The notes under the pieces are model-generated. The model saw only the letters and a list, made by a program, of their open reading frames with translations, searched no databases and was not told the origin of the DNA. A program made the translations under genes and the position numbers. A stretch of 26,023 nucleotides of DNA from Akkermansiaceae bacterium UBA1506 (GTDB lineage: Bacteria > Verrucomicrobiota > Verrucomicrobiia > Verrucomicrobiales > DEV007): contig DCQY01000091.1 in NCBI GenBank assembly GCA_002323995.1, positions 1 through 26,023 of the forward strand, read 5' to 3'. Positions 7,608 to 15,543 of the stretch are shown piece after piece. Each line of letters begins with the position of its first letter. Position 1 is the stretch's first letter.

Positions 7608-8591
7608 ATGAAGCTCGCGTTTGTGTTGTTTGCCTCGTGCAGTCTAAGCCTTTTCGGCTACCAGAGCGATATCCTAGCGTCTGAAATGGATTGCAGTTCA
7701 GCGGTAAGGATCTTTGAGGACAGGGTTAAAGCACAGCCTCACAACTTGCTTCCGCTATACATTGGTGCGCTGCAAGAGAACCCCGGTTGCCGGGGGGATC
7801 TCCTGACTTCCGCGGTGAGAGCATCCGATGGGGACAGTCGGATGGTTCGTTGGGTTATTTTTGTTTCCCGGCAGGAGTTTCCCCATAAACTAGATTTGCT
7901 CACTGAAGCTGCTGCGACTGACGTTCCCAAATGGGAAGAGGTGATCAGGGAAGCGCTCTTTGTCGAGGAAGCTGAAATGGCCGATCTTTCGCTGGGAATC
8001 GATGGGGCTTCCCTGACTGAAACTCAATTGTCATTAGACGAGCTTTCAGAAGAGGCTAAGAAGTTGGATGAAGACATTCACGAGGCCCTTGCTCGAATGA
8101 GCGCCAGAGCGGAAGGTAAAGCGTGGTCCGATGAGGGTATGTCGGAAACTGATTTTTTTAACCAAAAAGCTGACACTATCCACGTTTCACCGGGCGGTTG
8201 GTCGGATGAGCATGGCATGGATAACTCCCTACCTATCGACACGCTCGATGAGCGTATTATGATTCCTATGGCGATCAAGATTGATGACGACTGGAAACCG
8301 TCGGAAGAGGTTGAACTCGACGAATCCAAGTTCACGAAGTCATCGTCAAAATCTCGTATCGCTGCGGCAGCTAGAAAGAAGGAACTGGCTCCTGCCAGTG
8401 CGGTTGGCCTGCCTCGAGGCCCAAATCTAGTGCGCCCTAAAGTAAAAGAAATCTTTTCGGTTGGCGGCGACTACAGTTCAACAATTGATCGCGATGAGCG
8501 GGACAGTATTCGCCCCTCCCTGGTGATCCGCTCAGCGCCTTCTTTATCGACGAGTGCGCGACAACTTCCTACTACAGCCGGAGCGGATTGA
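7608..8591 (+). CDS. Exported acidic protein of unknown function
   Basis: I do not recognise this 327-residue protein. The N-terminus has a hydrophobic export signal (MKLAFVLFASCSLSLFGY), and two cysteines (CSSAVRIF, NPGCRGD) flank a helical stretch that could form a disulfide. Residues 110-170 are helix-prone and strongly acidic, with many Glu, Asp and Leu (EEAEMADLSL, LDELSEEAKKLDEDIHEAL). The C-terminal half is low in hydrophobic residues, rich in Ser, Pro, Lys and Arg, and probably disordered. The ATG at 7608 is only 16 nt after the tRNA-Gly CCA end. The 3' end overlaps the sulfatase gene on the other strand by 20 bp. Its coding nature is supported by the long open frame, the signal peptide and placement between mapped genes. 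Function unknown. Confidence 0.7.
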   Translation: MKLAFVLFASCSLSLFGYQSDILASEMDCSSAVRIFEDRVKAQPHNLLPLYIGALQENPGCRGDLLTSAVRASDGDSRMVRWVIFVSRQEFPHKLDLLTEAAATDVPKWEEVIREALFVEEAEMADLSLGIDGASLTETQLSLDELSEEAKKLDEDIHEALARMSARAEGKAWSDEGMSETDFFNQKADTIHVSPGGWSDEHGMDNSLPIDTLDERIMIPMAIKIDDDWKPSEEVELDESKFTKSSSKSRIAAAARKKELAPASAVGLPRGPNLVRPKVKEIFSVGGDYSSTIDRDERDSIRPSLVIRSAPSLSTSARQLPTTAGAD

Positions 8592-10026
8592 ACGGGCTGG
8601 ATGGTATTTTGCCGCTCGCTTTCGCTCGCAGGATTGGCCGCAGCCTCTCAATCACAGACTGGTTTTGAGCGGTAGGATTGATGGCGAGATTATTAAACTC
8701 CATTGGATCAGCCCAGTGGTCGTAGAGTTCGACTCCAGACTGCCCTTCCGCCCATTCCGTGTATCGCCATCTGTCGCTTCGGATACTGCAGCCCATGACT
8801 GGATCTTCAAGGCGGTCATCAGCAGGGCGTAGGATTTGGGTAATAGCATAGCCATTCCACTCAGCGGCTGGATTTTCTAACAAAGGCATTAGACTCTTGC
8901 CGTCGAGATCGCTGGGTGTGTCAATTCCTGCCGCCTCGGTTAGGGTTGGATAGATATCGATAAATTCGACAATGCGAGAACTGGCTTGGCCATTTCCGGC
9001 AGCTTTAGGATCACGTATAATGAGAGGGGAGCGAGCCCCCTGCTCGAAGAGAGTTCGCTTTTGCCAGATCCCGTCATGTTCCCCGAGGTGGTAGCCGTGA
9101 TCACTCCAGAAGATGACGATCGTTTTTTCGGCTATGCCGAGATCGTCAAGAGCGTCCAGGAGGCGTCCGACCTGTGCGTCGACGAAAGAGACACAGGCAT
9201 AGTAGGACTGCAGGGCGCCGAGAAGGACATCGCGTTTTAAATTATAGTTGGGTATGGGGCAGTTATGAGCAAAGGCAGCCGTGGGAATATCATCGCGGTC
9301 TCCTTCAGGGGCATAGGGAAGTCGCATCTCTTCGACCGGATACATTTCAAAATACTTTTTGGGAGCGACATAAGGAGTATGGGGACGAAAGAAGCCCACC
9401 CCCAGAAAGAAAGGTTCTTCTCTTTTCTCTTCCATTATTTTGATGGCTTCGGTGGTTATCATGCCATCGGTCTGCTCTTCATCTGTCCCGTCCGCGGCGA
9501 GCCAGCTCAATGCTGCGCTGATCTTTCGGTGAGGTTCGGCATTGAAGATTAGATCCTCCTCCGCCTTGTCGCGGCCCTTTGGATTGACGGTATGCTGCCA
9601 TGAGGGTGGGTCATCAAATCCGTCTGTGCCGATGCTTGCTGGAACATTGTAGTGGTAGATCTTTCCAACTCTGGCGGCATAATAGCCAGCTTTCATGAAT
9701 TGTTGAGATAGGGTGACTGCATCGGGCACTTCATCGCGGAAATGTCGGTCGAGATCGTAGACCTTGATTCTGTCGGGTCTCAAGCCTGTCATCACGCTGG
9801 CGCGTGTTGGATTGCAGAGAGGTAGTTGGTTGTAGGCTCGGTCAAAGCGCACTCCAGTGGAAGCGAGCCTGTCAATGTGCGGTGTCTTGGCGACGAGATC
9901 GCCGTAGCAGCTCAACGAGGCGGCGAGATCATCAACGGATATGAAGAGAATATTAGGCTTCTCATCAGCGGCACCAGAAGCGTTGAGCCCCAAAATAAGA
10001 AACACAACAGAAAAAAAGCGAACCAT
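8572..10026 (-). CDS. Secreted sulfatase, iduronate-2-sulfatase-like
   Basis: A full-length type I sulfatase of 484 residues, probably cleaving sulfate esters from uronic-acid-containing or fucose-containing polysaccharides in the periplasm. From the ATG at 10026 a signal peptide (MVRFFSVVFLILGLNASGAA) precedes the metal-binding NILFISVDDL. The formylglycine motif is CNPTR from Cys71, a Ser-to-Thr form of CxPSR. TGLRPDRIKVYDLDRHFRD directly after it is typical of the iduronate-2-sulfatase branch. The later active-site block is FWSDHGYHLGEH. The C-terminus carries the usual beta-sheet subdomain (RYTEWAEGQSGVELYDHWADPMEFNNLA, split only by loops). An in-frame start at 10107 would add 27 residues before the signal peptide and is unlikely. 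The gene is divergent from the phosphatase and overlaps tail to tail with the exported acidic protein gene. Confidence 0.93.
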   Translation of the reverse strand: MVRFFSVVFLILGLNASGAADEKPNILFISVDDLAASLSCYGDLVAKTPHIDRLASTGVRFDRAYNQLPLCNPTRASVMTGLRPDRIKVYDLDRHFRDEVPDAVTLSQQFMKAGYYAARVGKIYHYNVPASIGTDGFDDPPSWQHTVNPKGRDKAEEDLIFNAEPHRKISAALSWLAADGTDEEQTDGMITTEAIKIMEEKREEPFFLGVGFFRPHTPYVAPKKYFEMYPVEEMRLPYAPEGDRDDIPTAAFAHNCPIPNYNLKRDVLLGALQSYYACVSFVDAQVGRLLDALDDLGIAEKTIVIFWSDHGYHLGEHDGIWQKRTLFEQGARSPLIIRDPKAAGNGQASSRIVEFIDIYPTLTEAAGIDTPSDLDGKSLMPLLENPAAEWNGYAITQILRPADDRLEDPVMGCSIRSDRWRYTEWAEGQSGVELYDHWADPMEFNNLAINPTAQNQSVIERLRPILRAKASGKIPSSPFNPLRL

Positions 10027-10029
10027 AAA

Positions 10030-10063
10030 TTTGAGGTGTTGGAGTCTAATATTTGACCTCAAA
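10030..10063. promoter_or_regulatory. Inverted repeat at the sulfatase start codon
   Basis: TTTGAGGT (10030-10037) and ACCTCAAA (10056-10063) are perfect 8-bp reverse complements with an 18-nt spacer, in the 133-nt divergent region between the sulfatase and phosphatase genes. The inner arm begins 4 nt upstream of the sulfatase ATG. It could be an operator, or in the sulfatase mRNA a hairpin next to the start codon. No regulator gene is adjacent, so the function is only inferred. Confidence 0.4.
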
Positions 10064-10159
10064 CTCATCGGTATCCAAGAATATTCCTGAGTAGATGAGT
10101 AAAACAAAAAGACATGATTCCGTTCTTTGAGAGTCGAACAGTTAGGTATATTTTTCGAA

Positions 10160-11431
10160 ATGATTCTATCAAAGATTTATCACTGGATACCGGTTATCGC
10201 GTTCTCAGCCTGCTTACTGGAATCGGAAGCAGCGGCGGACATTTTAGAAAATAGCTCATCTACCGGGCATTACAGGGTTTGCTGGAATGATGATCCAACC
10301 ACGGAGGCAACGGTTGCTTGGACTCAGTTTGAAGGTGCTCCTGGAACTGTTCATTTCGGCACTAAGGACCAAGGTCGTCGACATCACCTTTATGAGCTCA
10401 AACAAGTGACTCACCGGGCTACCGAGTATGACGGAATAATACAGTGTTTTGCCCGACTTGAAGAATTGAAACCGGATACCGATTACTTCTTTTGCATCGA
10501 AGATGGGAAAGGAGTGAGCCCCCGTCTGAAATTTAGAACCGCTCCTGATACACCACAGCCGATCACGTTTATTTCGGGAGGGGATTCTAGGAATAATCGT
10601 GCCGCTCGAGTAGAAGCAAACCGAATTTGCCGCCAGCTAAGGCCACTCTTTATTGCTTTTACCGGGGACATGATCTCCGGCGATAATGCAAAAGACTGGC
10701 GCGCCTGGCTGGACGACTGGCAAAAAATGATAGGCGATGATGGAAACATCATCCCGATCGTGGCTCACCGGGGAAATCACGAGAGGCGCCCCCGTACAAT
10801 CTACCATTATTTTGACACCCCTAAGGACGCATACTACGCGCTCAGCATCGGTGGCAACATGCTTCGTTACTACGCGCTAAATTCTGAGATTCCCGCTGAC
10901 GGAGCGCAGGGGGAATGGCTCGCGAAGGACCTTAAGGCCAGCCGCGAATCAGTAACACACTTGGTTGCTGGATACCACAAACCTATGCGACCCCACGTGT
11001 CTAAAAAACCAGAAGGAAAAAACCCGTTTCTCTGGGCAAGAACTTTCTATGAAAACGGCTTGGATCTTGGGATTGAATCAGATTCACACGCGGTGAAGTG
11101 GACGCTGCCCATTAAGCCTGACCCGCGGGGAGATGAGGGCTTCACTCATGCTCCAAATGATCCTAATGCGACTGTATTTATTGGCGAAGGTTGCTGGGGC
11201 GCTCCTCTTCGTGAGGCAAATGACAAGAAATCCTGGACGGTTGACGCAGCCTCGTTCAACGCGGTCGACTGGATCGAGGTTACGTCCAAGGGAATGACCA
11301 TCAGGACTGTAGATGTGGACAAAAGTAGCGGCCTTAAAGCTGTCGAAGAGACATCCTCTTATGCAATTCCAGAGGGTCTCAGTCTTTGGGCTTCGAAACT
11401 TGGGAATGAATTGAAGATTTCAGCTGATTAG
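10160..11431 (+). CDS. Purple-acid-phosphatase-like metallophosphoesterase, exported
   Basis: Two-domain metallophosphoesterase of 423 residues, likely releasing phosphate from organic phosphoesters outside the cytoplasm. A signal peptide (MILSKIYHWIPVIAFSACLL) is followed by a fibronectin-III-like domain typical of the purple acid phosphatase N-terminus (about 38-128, WNDDPTTEATVAWTQF). The catalytic domain has the metal ligands in order: GGDSR (Asp142), the FTGD element (Asp170), GNHE (Asn206, His207), GYHKP (His273) and ESDSH (His310). The last block replaces the usual GHxH, so His310 is the only obvious histidine there. The ATG at 10160 fits the signal peptide better than an in-frame start at 10127. 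The divergent sulfatase suggests joint use of sulfated and phosphorylated organic matter. A membrane protein gene follows after 37 nt. Confidence 0.85.
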   Translation: MILSKIYHWIPVIAFSACLLESEAAADILENSSSTGHYRVCWNDDPTTEATVAWTQFEGAPGTVHFGTKDQGRRHHLYELKQVTHRATEYDGIIQCFARLEELKPDTDYFFCIEDGKGVSPRLKFRTAPDTPQPITFISGGDSRNNRAARVEANRICRQLRPLFIAFTGDMISGDNAKDWRAWLDDWQKMIGDDGNIIPIVAHRGNHERRPRTIYHYFDTPKDAYYALSIGGNMLRYYALNSEIPADGAQGEWLAKDLKASRESVTHLVAGYHKPMRPHVSKKPEGKNPFLWARTFYENGLDLGIESDSHAVKWTLPIKPDPRGDEGFTHAPNDPNATVFIGEGCWGAPLREANDKKSWTVDAASFNAVDWIEVTSKGMTIRTVDVDKSSGLKAVEETSSYAIPEGLSLWASKLGNELKISAD

Positions 11432-11468
11432 GGCGATCATTCAGGCAAAGAATATTCTCAAAGGGCCA

Positions 11469-12338
11469 TTGCCAACGAAAGGCTGGTGGTGGATCGCGCT
11501 TCAGATTTGTACGAGCAGCTATCTCGTTGCCCGGGGTTATCTGACGTGGCGTTGGGATAGTCCCATCCGCGGCTTGGTTTGGAAGGAGAAGTGGTGGTCA
11601 CCCTCGATCGAAAGCGGAGGGGGAACTCGTTGGAGCGAATTTGCCAATCAATCCGACGCATTGATCACTTCGGGGCTCACCACCACCGGCATCCTGTTAA
11701 TTATTCTCGGGGTTGCCCCTTGGGTGGTTCGCCTTTCGCGCTTTACCAAACTGGTCTGGTTGATGATTCCAGCGACCTTGATTGTTTTTGTTGATGGCTT
11801 CGCCCGTTGGGTTGGCAAGGGATATGAGTTTGGCATGGCGATCGAGCACGTTTTGCAAATAGGCACGCCCATTCTGTTTCTCTTAGCGTGCCTCCGACCA
11901 GAGTTCTCAGGAAGATGGATCCGGGTCGCTTTAATACTTTCGGCGATGACCTTTCTCGGCCATGCGTTCTACGCGATTGGATTTCATACCGTGCCCTTGA
12001 ATTTCAAGATGATGACCCAAGGATTGCTGGGGTTGAGTGAGAAAGGGGCGATCAATCTTTTGATAGTGGCAGGATGGTTAGATATTGTTGCAGCAGTGGG
12101 TGTGTTCTTTCGGGTGACTCAAATCCCGTCATTAATCTACATGATTTTCTGGGGCGGCCTGACAGCTCTGGCGCGTGTGGCTTCAAATTTTGATCGAAGC
12201 GCTGACTTTTTTGGCCTTGATCCTTGGTTGGTTGAAACTCTAGTCAGAACGCCGCATTGGTTGATCCCTCTGCTAGTACTGGTCTTGCTAAAAAAGAAGC
12301 CAAGCCCGAATAGTTTTCGCGAGGGCAGCAGGGTCTAG
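11469..12338 (+). CDS. Polytopic membrane protein of unknown function
   Basis: A 289-residue integral membrane protein I cannot assign to a family. Hydrophobic segments are visible at about 6-23, 67-88, 94-113, 127-142, 151-172, 195-214, 220-237 and 264-275, so seven or eight helices. The region 25-60 is Trp/Ser/Gly-rich and probably outside the membrane (WRWDSPIRGLVWKEKWW). The C-terminus is basic (KKKPSP). The best start is TTG at 11469, preceded by AAAGGG 3 nt upstream; no in-frame ATG or GTG lies close upstream. It begins 37 nt after the phosphatase stop, so co-transcription is likely. There are no catalytic motifs that I can name. Confidence 0.75.
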   Translation: MPTKGWWWIALQICTSSYLVARGYLTWRWDSPIRGLVWKEKWWSPSIESGGGTRWSEFANQSDALITSGLTTTGILLIILGVAPWVVRLSRFTKLVWLMIPATLIVFVDGFARWVGKGYEFGMAIEHVLQIGTPILFLLACLRPEFSGRWIRVALILSAMTFLGHAFYAIGFHTVPLNFKMMTQGLLGLSEKGAINLLIVAGWLDIVAAVGVFFRVTQIPSLIYMIFWGGLTALARVASNFDRSADFFGLDPWLVETLVRTPHWLIPLLVLVLLKKKPSPNSFREGSRV

Positions 12339-12463
12339 TGTCGTCGCATGCAACAAGCCTATTCTTAATCAAAAGAAGTTGCCGAAGCGATTGCTTGGGA
12401 GTAACCGCGCTCTAACCTGGTGGTCTTCGCTATCTGTCCAAGACGGTGGATAAGAAAAACGCT

Positions 12464-13855
12464 CTATTTTAGGAGTTTGCGCATGCGTTCTAATTTACCG
12501 TCATAGGGAGGTTCTACGGCGAAGTAATCTTTGCTGAAACCGCGCTTGGTCACTGCTCTTTCAAATGAAAACGTCTCAAAGCCATGCCTCCCGCGGTATC
12601 GCCCCATCCCACTTTCGTGAACGCCCCCGAAAGGAAGATCCAGATTGGTCGCCTGCTTAATTACATCGTTAAAACAGACAGACCCGGACGGAATTGCTGA
12701 GGCCACTTGTTCGAGAAATTCAGAATTCTTTGAAAAAGCATAGAGTGCTAACGGGGAGGGTTTTTCCTTAAGAAAGCCAAATAGTTCCTCCGTGTTCCGA
12801 TAGGTAACGAGGGGAAGTACTGGGCCGAAAATTTCTTCGCGCATGCAGGCACTTTCAGGATCAGCGTTAGGAATGAGGGAGGGAGACAGGTAGCGAGCAG
12901 CGCGGTAATCGTCCCCTAGGCGGAAGGCAGTCTCAGGGATGAGTGAGCTGATGCGCTCAAAGTGGGCATCATTGACGATGCGGGCGAGATCGGGGCTTTG
13001 TGGATCAGGGTAGAGCCGGGTCAGCGCGATTTTGGCCTGTTTGAGAAAATCGTCATGCAATGCTTCGGCGATCAGAACGTAGTCAGGAGCCATGCAAGTC
13101 TGGCCGGCATTAAAAAATTTGCCGGTTATAATGCGATTTACAGCAGTTTTGAGGTCCACGTCAGAGTCAACGATGCAGGGGCATTTACCTCCCAACTCCA
13201 GCGTGATTGGAGCCAGATGCTTCGCGGCTGCTTCGGCATAAAATCGCCCGACCCGTTCGCTTCCTGTGTAAAACCAAGCGTCGAATTTCTGCTCAAGTAA
13301 AGCTTGGCCTAGTTCTGGCCCACCTTGGACCACACTAAAGTGCCCCGGATCAAAGGAGGACGAGACTATTTGCCCCATGATTTGCCCTGTTGCCGGCGCC
13401 ATTTCGGAAGGCTTTAACAGGACGGTATTGCCTGCTCCAATCGCTGAAATGGCGGGGGCGAAAGCCAATTGGAGAGGATAATTCCAAGCAGAGACGATCA
13501 AAGCCGTCCCAAAGGCTTCCCTCCTGACCTCGCTTCGCGCCGGAAGAAAGTAAAACGGGTTTCCTGCCCGCCTCGGCTTGGCCCATTTTTTTAGCTTTTT
13601 TCGGTAGAGCTTAATCTCAGAAATGAGGAAATACACTTCCGACAAGTACGCTTCAATTGGCGGTTTACCGATGTCTTCAGAGAGCGCCCTGAGCAAGTCA
13701 TCGCTCCGAAGCTCTAATTCATGGCAGAATTTCTCAAGACTTTTTAGTCGCGATTCTACTGTTCGCGTTTTGCCAGAAGCGAAGTAGGATCTTTGTTCCT
13801 CCACGATCTCAGGCAGATTTTGGATAGGGCTGTTAGCGGGCTTTGCGGACATCAT
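12464..13855 (-). CDS. aldH: Aldehyde dehydrogenase, probable carotenoid aldehyde (AldH-like)
   Basis: NAD(P)-dependent aldehyde dehydrogenase of the class 3/fatty-aldehyde branch (463 residues from the ATG at 13855; an ATG one codon later and a TTG at 13876 are alternatives). Family blocks are clear: WNYPLQL, the cofactor site LLKPSE, FTGSERVGR, the general-base ELGGK (Glu220) and the nucleophile FNAGQTCMAPDYV (Cys254). The C-terminal block includes EEIFGPVLP and LPFGGVHESGMGRYRGRHGF. Like other class 3 enzymes it has a basic, aromatic C-terminus (PPYDGKLERMRKLLK). It is divergent from the carotenoid operon with 146 nt between start codons. In staphyloxanthin synthesis an AldH oxidises diaponeurosporenal to its acid, and the same step is missing from the plus-strand operon. 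That role is inferred from neighbourhood; a general fatty-aldehyde enzyme would look similar. Confidence 0.9.
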   Translation of the reverse strand: MMSAKPANSPIQNLPEIVEEQRSYFASGKTRTVESRLKSLEKFCHELELRSDDLLRALSEDIGKPPIEAYLSEVYFLISEIKLYRKKLKKWAKPRRAGNPFYFLPARSEVRREAFGTALIVSAWNYPLQLAFAPAISAIGAGNTVLLKPSEMAPATGQIMGQIVSSSFDPGHFSVVQGGPELGQALLEQKFDAWFYTGSERVGRFYAEAAAKHLAPITLELGGKCPCIVDSDVDLKTAVNRIITGKFFNAGQTCMAPDYVLIAEALHDDFLKQAKIALTRLYPDPQSPDLARIVNDAHFERISSLIPETAFRLGDDYRAARYLSPSLIPNADPESACMREEIFGPVLPLVTYRNTEELFGFLKEKPSPLALYAFSKNSEFLEQVASAIPSGSVCFNDVIKQATNLDLPFGGVHESGMGRYRGRHGFETFSFERAVTKRGFSKDYFAVEPPYDGKLERMRKLLK

Positions 13856-13957
13856 TTCATGAAAGAACAGATTCAACCAATTTATACCGTTACGTCGTAT
13901 TTAGATGAGCGGCGTTATTGTTGTGTCGACAAAAACATTCTCGTGGAAAGCTGTCGC

Positions 13958-13986
13958 TTGAAAAGAGAAGAAACCGAAATCATATA
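13958..13986 (+). promoter_or_regulatory. Candidate promoter of the carotenoid operon
   Basis: TTGAAA (13958-13963) and CATATA (13981-13986) are spaced by 17 nt, a plausible sigma-70-type pair. Transcription would begin near 13993, giving a leader of only about 9 nt before the crtN-like ATG, where no Shine-Dalgarno sequence is visible. A TTTATA at 13881-13886 could serve as the -10 (TATAAA on the minus strand) for the divergent aldehyde dehydrogenase. The 8-bp palindrome TGTCGACA lies between them and could be a regulator site. All by eye. Confidence 0.35.
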
Positions 13987-14001
13987 TACACAAGTAATAG
14001 C

Positions 14002-15543
14002 ATGAGAGGACCAGGCTCGAACGGATCTAATGGTGGGCAAAAAAAAGTGATCGTTATCGGGGGTGGCCCGGGAGGCGTCGCCAGTGCTTTGTTGCTTGCC
14101 AGCCGTGGAATTGACGTCCAACTCTTCGAAAAGCAGGAGCGGATAGGGGGGCGGACAGCTGCCCACGAAATCGATGGTTATCGCTTCGACATCGGACCGA
14201 CTTTCCTCATGATGAAGTCGCTCCTTGACCGGATCTTCGACGAGGCGGGCAAAAAATCTGAAGACTACCTCGATTTTGTCCGTTTGGACCCCATGTATGA
14301 GCTCCGCTTCGACGACGAAGTGTTTCGGGCGAGCGACAACAATGAGCGGACCAAAGAGGAAATCGAACGCCTTTTCCCTGGCCAGTCAGGCGGCTTGGAT
14401 CGCTTTTTGAAGCGTGAAAAATCGCGCCTCAAGAAACTGTTGCCAGCGTTTCAGCACAATTTTTCGAGTCCGGCGAAGTCTTTGTCTCCTGACCTTATTC
14501 CTGCTTTGCCCCACTTGTCTCTTGGAACTACAGTTTACGACAACTTAAAGAAATATTTTACCGACGAGAAACTGGCGCTCCTTTTTTCCTTCCAAAGTAA
14601 GTATCTCGGTATGTCAGCTTGGGAATGCCCGGGCGCTTTCGCGATGCTCTCTTACATGGAACATGAGCATGGTATTTTTCACACTCAGGGAGGGCTTTGC
14701 GAAATTCCCGCCGCGATGGCTAGGGCGGCCGAAGATTGCGGGGCGAAAATCCACCTCGGCACGGGTGTCAAACAGCTGATTCTTGACGGTCGCAAAGTTT
14801 CCGGTGTGGAACTCGATAATGGCGAGAAAGTATTTGCCGACAGTGTCGTGATCAATGCGGATTTCGCTCATGCCATGACTCACCTAGTGCCTTCAGAATC
14901 TCTGAAAAAGTATACCAAGGAAAAACTGGATTCGATGAAGTTTAGCTGTTCCACCTACATGCTTCATCTCGGTGTGGACAAACTCTACGATTTACCGCAC
15001 CACACCATCGTGTTTGCTCGCGACTACAAGAAAAACGTAGACGAAATTTTCAAACAAAATCGAAAGTCAAACGACATCTCTTTCTACATTCGTAATGCGA
15101 GTGTTACCGACCCGTCGTTAGCTCCTGAGGGTAAGTCGAGCATTTATATTTTGGTTCCTACTCCCAACTTGGATGGTGACATTGACTGGGATGAAGCGCA
15201 GGCCAGCTATCGCGAAATGACCTTCCGCGCGATTTCGGACCGTCTTGGCATTGACGATCTCGAAGACCATATTGAAGTAGAGAAAGCTTATACGCCCAAA
15301 ACTTGGAGTAGTGAACTCGATATTTTCAAGGGAGCGACTTTCAATCTCTCGCATTGTCTCAGCCAACTCGCGTTCATGCGGCCGAGAAATCAATTTGAGG
15401 AATTCAAAAACTGCTTTCTGGTGGGCGGAGGAACTCATCCAGGGAGCGGGCTCCCAACTATTTTTGAATCGGCTCGAATTTCATCGAATCTCATTTCCGA
15501 TTCATTCGGACTCACCTATCTAAAAGAAGAAGTCACTTTATGA
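14002..15543 (+). CDS. crtN: CrtN-like C30 carotenoid/squalene desaturase (CrtI family)
   Basis: FAD-dependent CrtI-family desaturase (513 residues) that would introduce conjugated double bonds into a C30 precursor such as squalene or diapophytoene at the membrane. The start at ATG 14002 places the dinucleotide-binding motif KKVIVIGGGPGG at residues 14-25, with FEKQERIGGR following. The frame extends further upstream, but without domain content. The C-terminal FAD signature is VGGGTHPGSGLPTIFESARI (474-493), the form typical of desaturases rather than terminal oxygenases; the companion gene carries the other form. It is first of four packed plus-strand genes: its TGA overlaps the next ATG (ATGA). 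Assigning C30 over C40 substrate relies on the CrtQ- and CrtO-like neighbours, not on this sequence alone. Confidence 0.85.
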   Translation: MRGPGSNGSNGGQKKVIVIGGGPGGVASALLLASRGIDVQLFEKQERIGGRTAAHEIDGYRFDIGPTFLMMKSLLDRIFDEAGKKSEDYLDFVRLDPMYELRFDDEVFRASDNNERTKEEIERLFPGQSGGLDRFLKREKSRLKKLLPAFQHNFSSPAKSLSPDLIPALPHLSLGTTVYDNLKKYFTDEKLALLFSFQSKYLGMSAWECPGAFAMLSYMEHEHGIFHTQGGLCEIPAAMARAAEDCGAKIHLGTGVKQLILDGRKVSGVELDNGEKVFADSVVINADFAHAMTHLVPSESLKKYTKEKLDSMKFSCSTYMLHLGVDKLYDLPHHTIVFARDYKKNVDEIFKQNRKSNDISFYIRNASVTDPSLAPEGKSSIYILVPTPNLDGDIDWDEAQASYREMTFRAISDRLGIDDLEDHIEVEKAYTPKTWSSELDIFKGATFNLSHCLSQLAFMRPRNQFEEFKNCFLVGGGTHPGSGLPTIFESARISSNLISDSFGLTYLKEEVTL

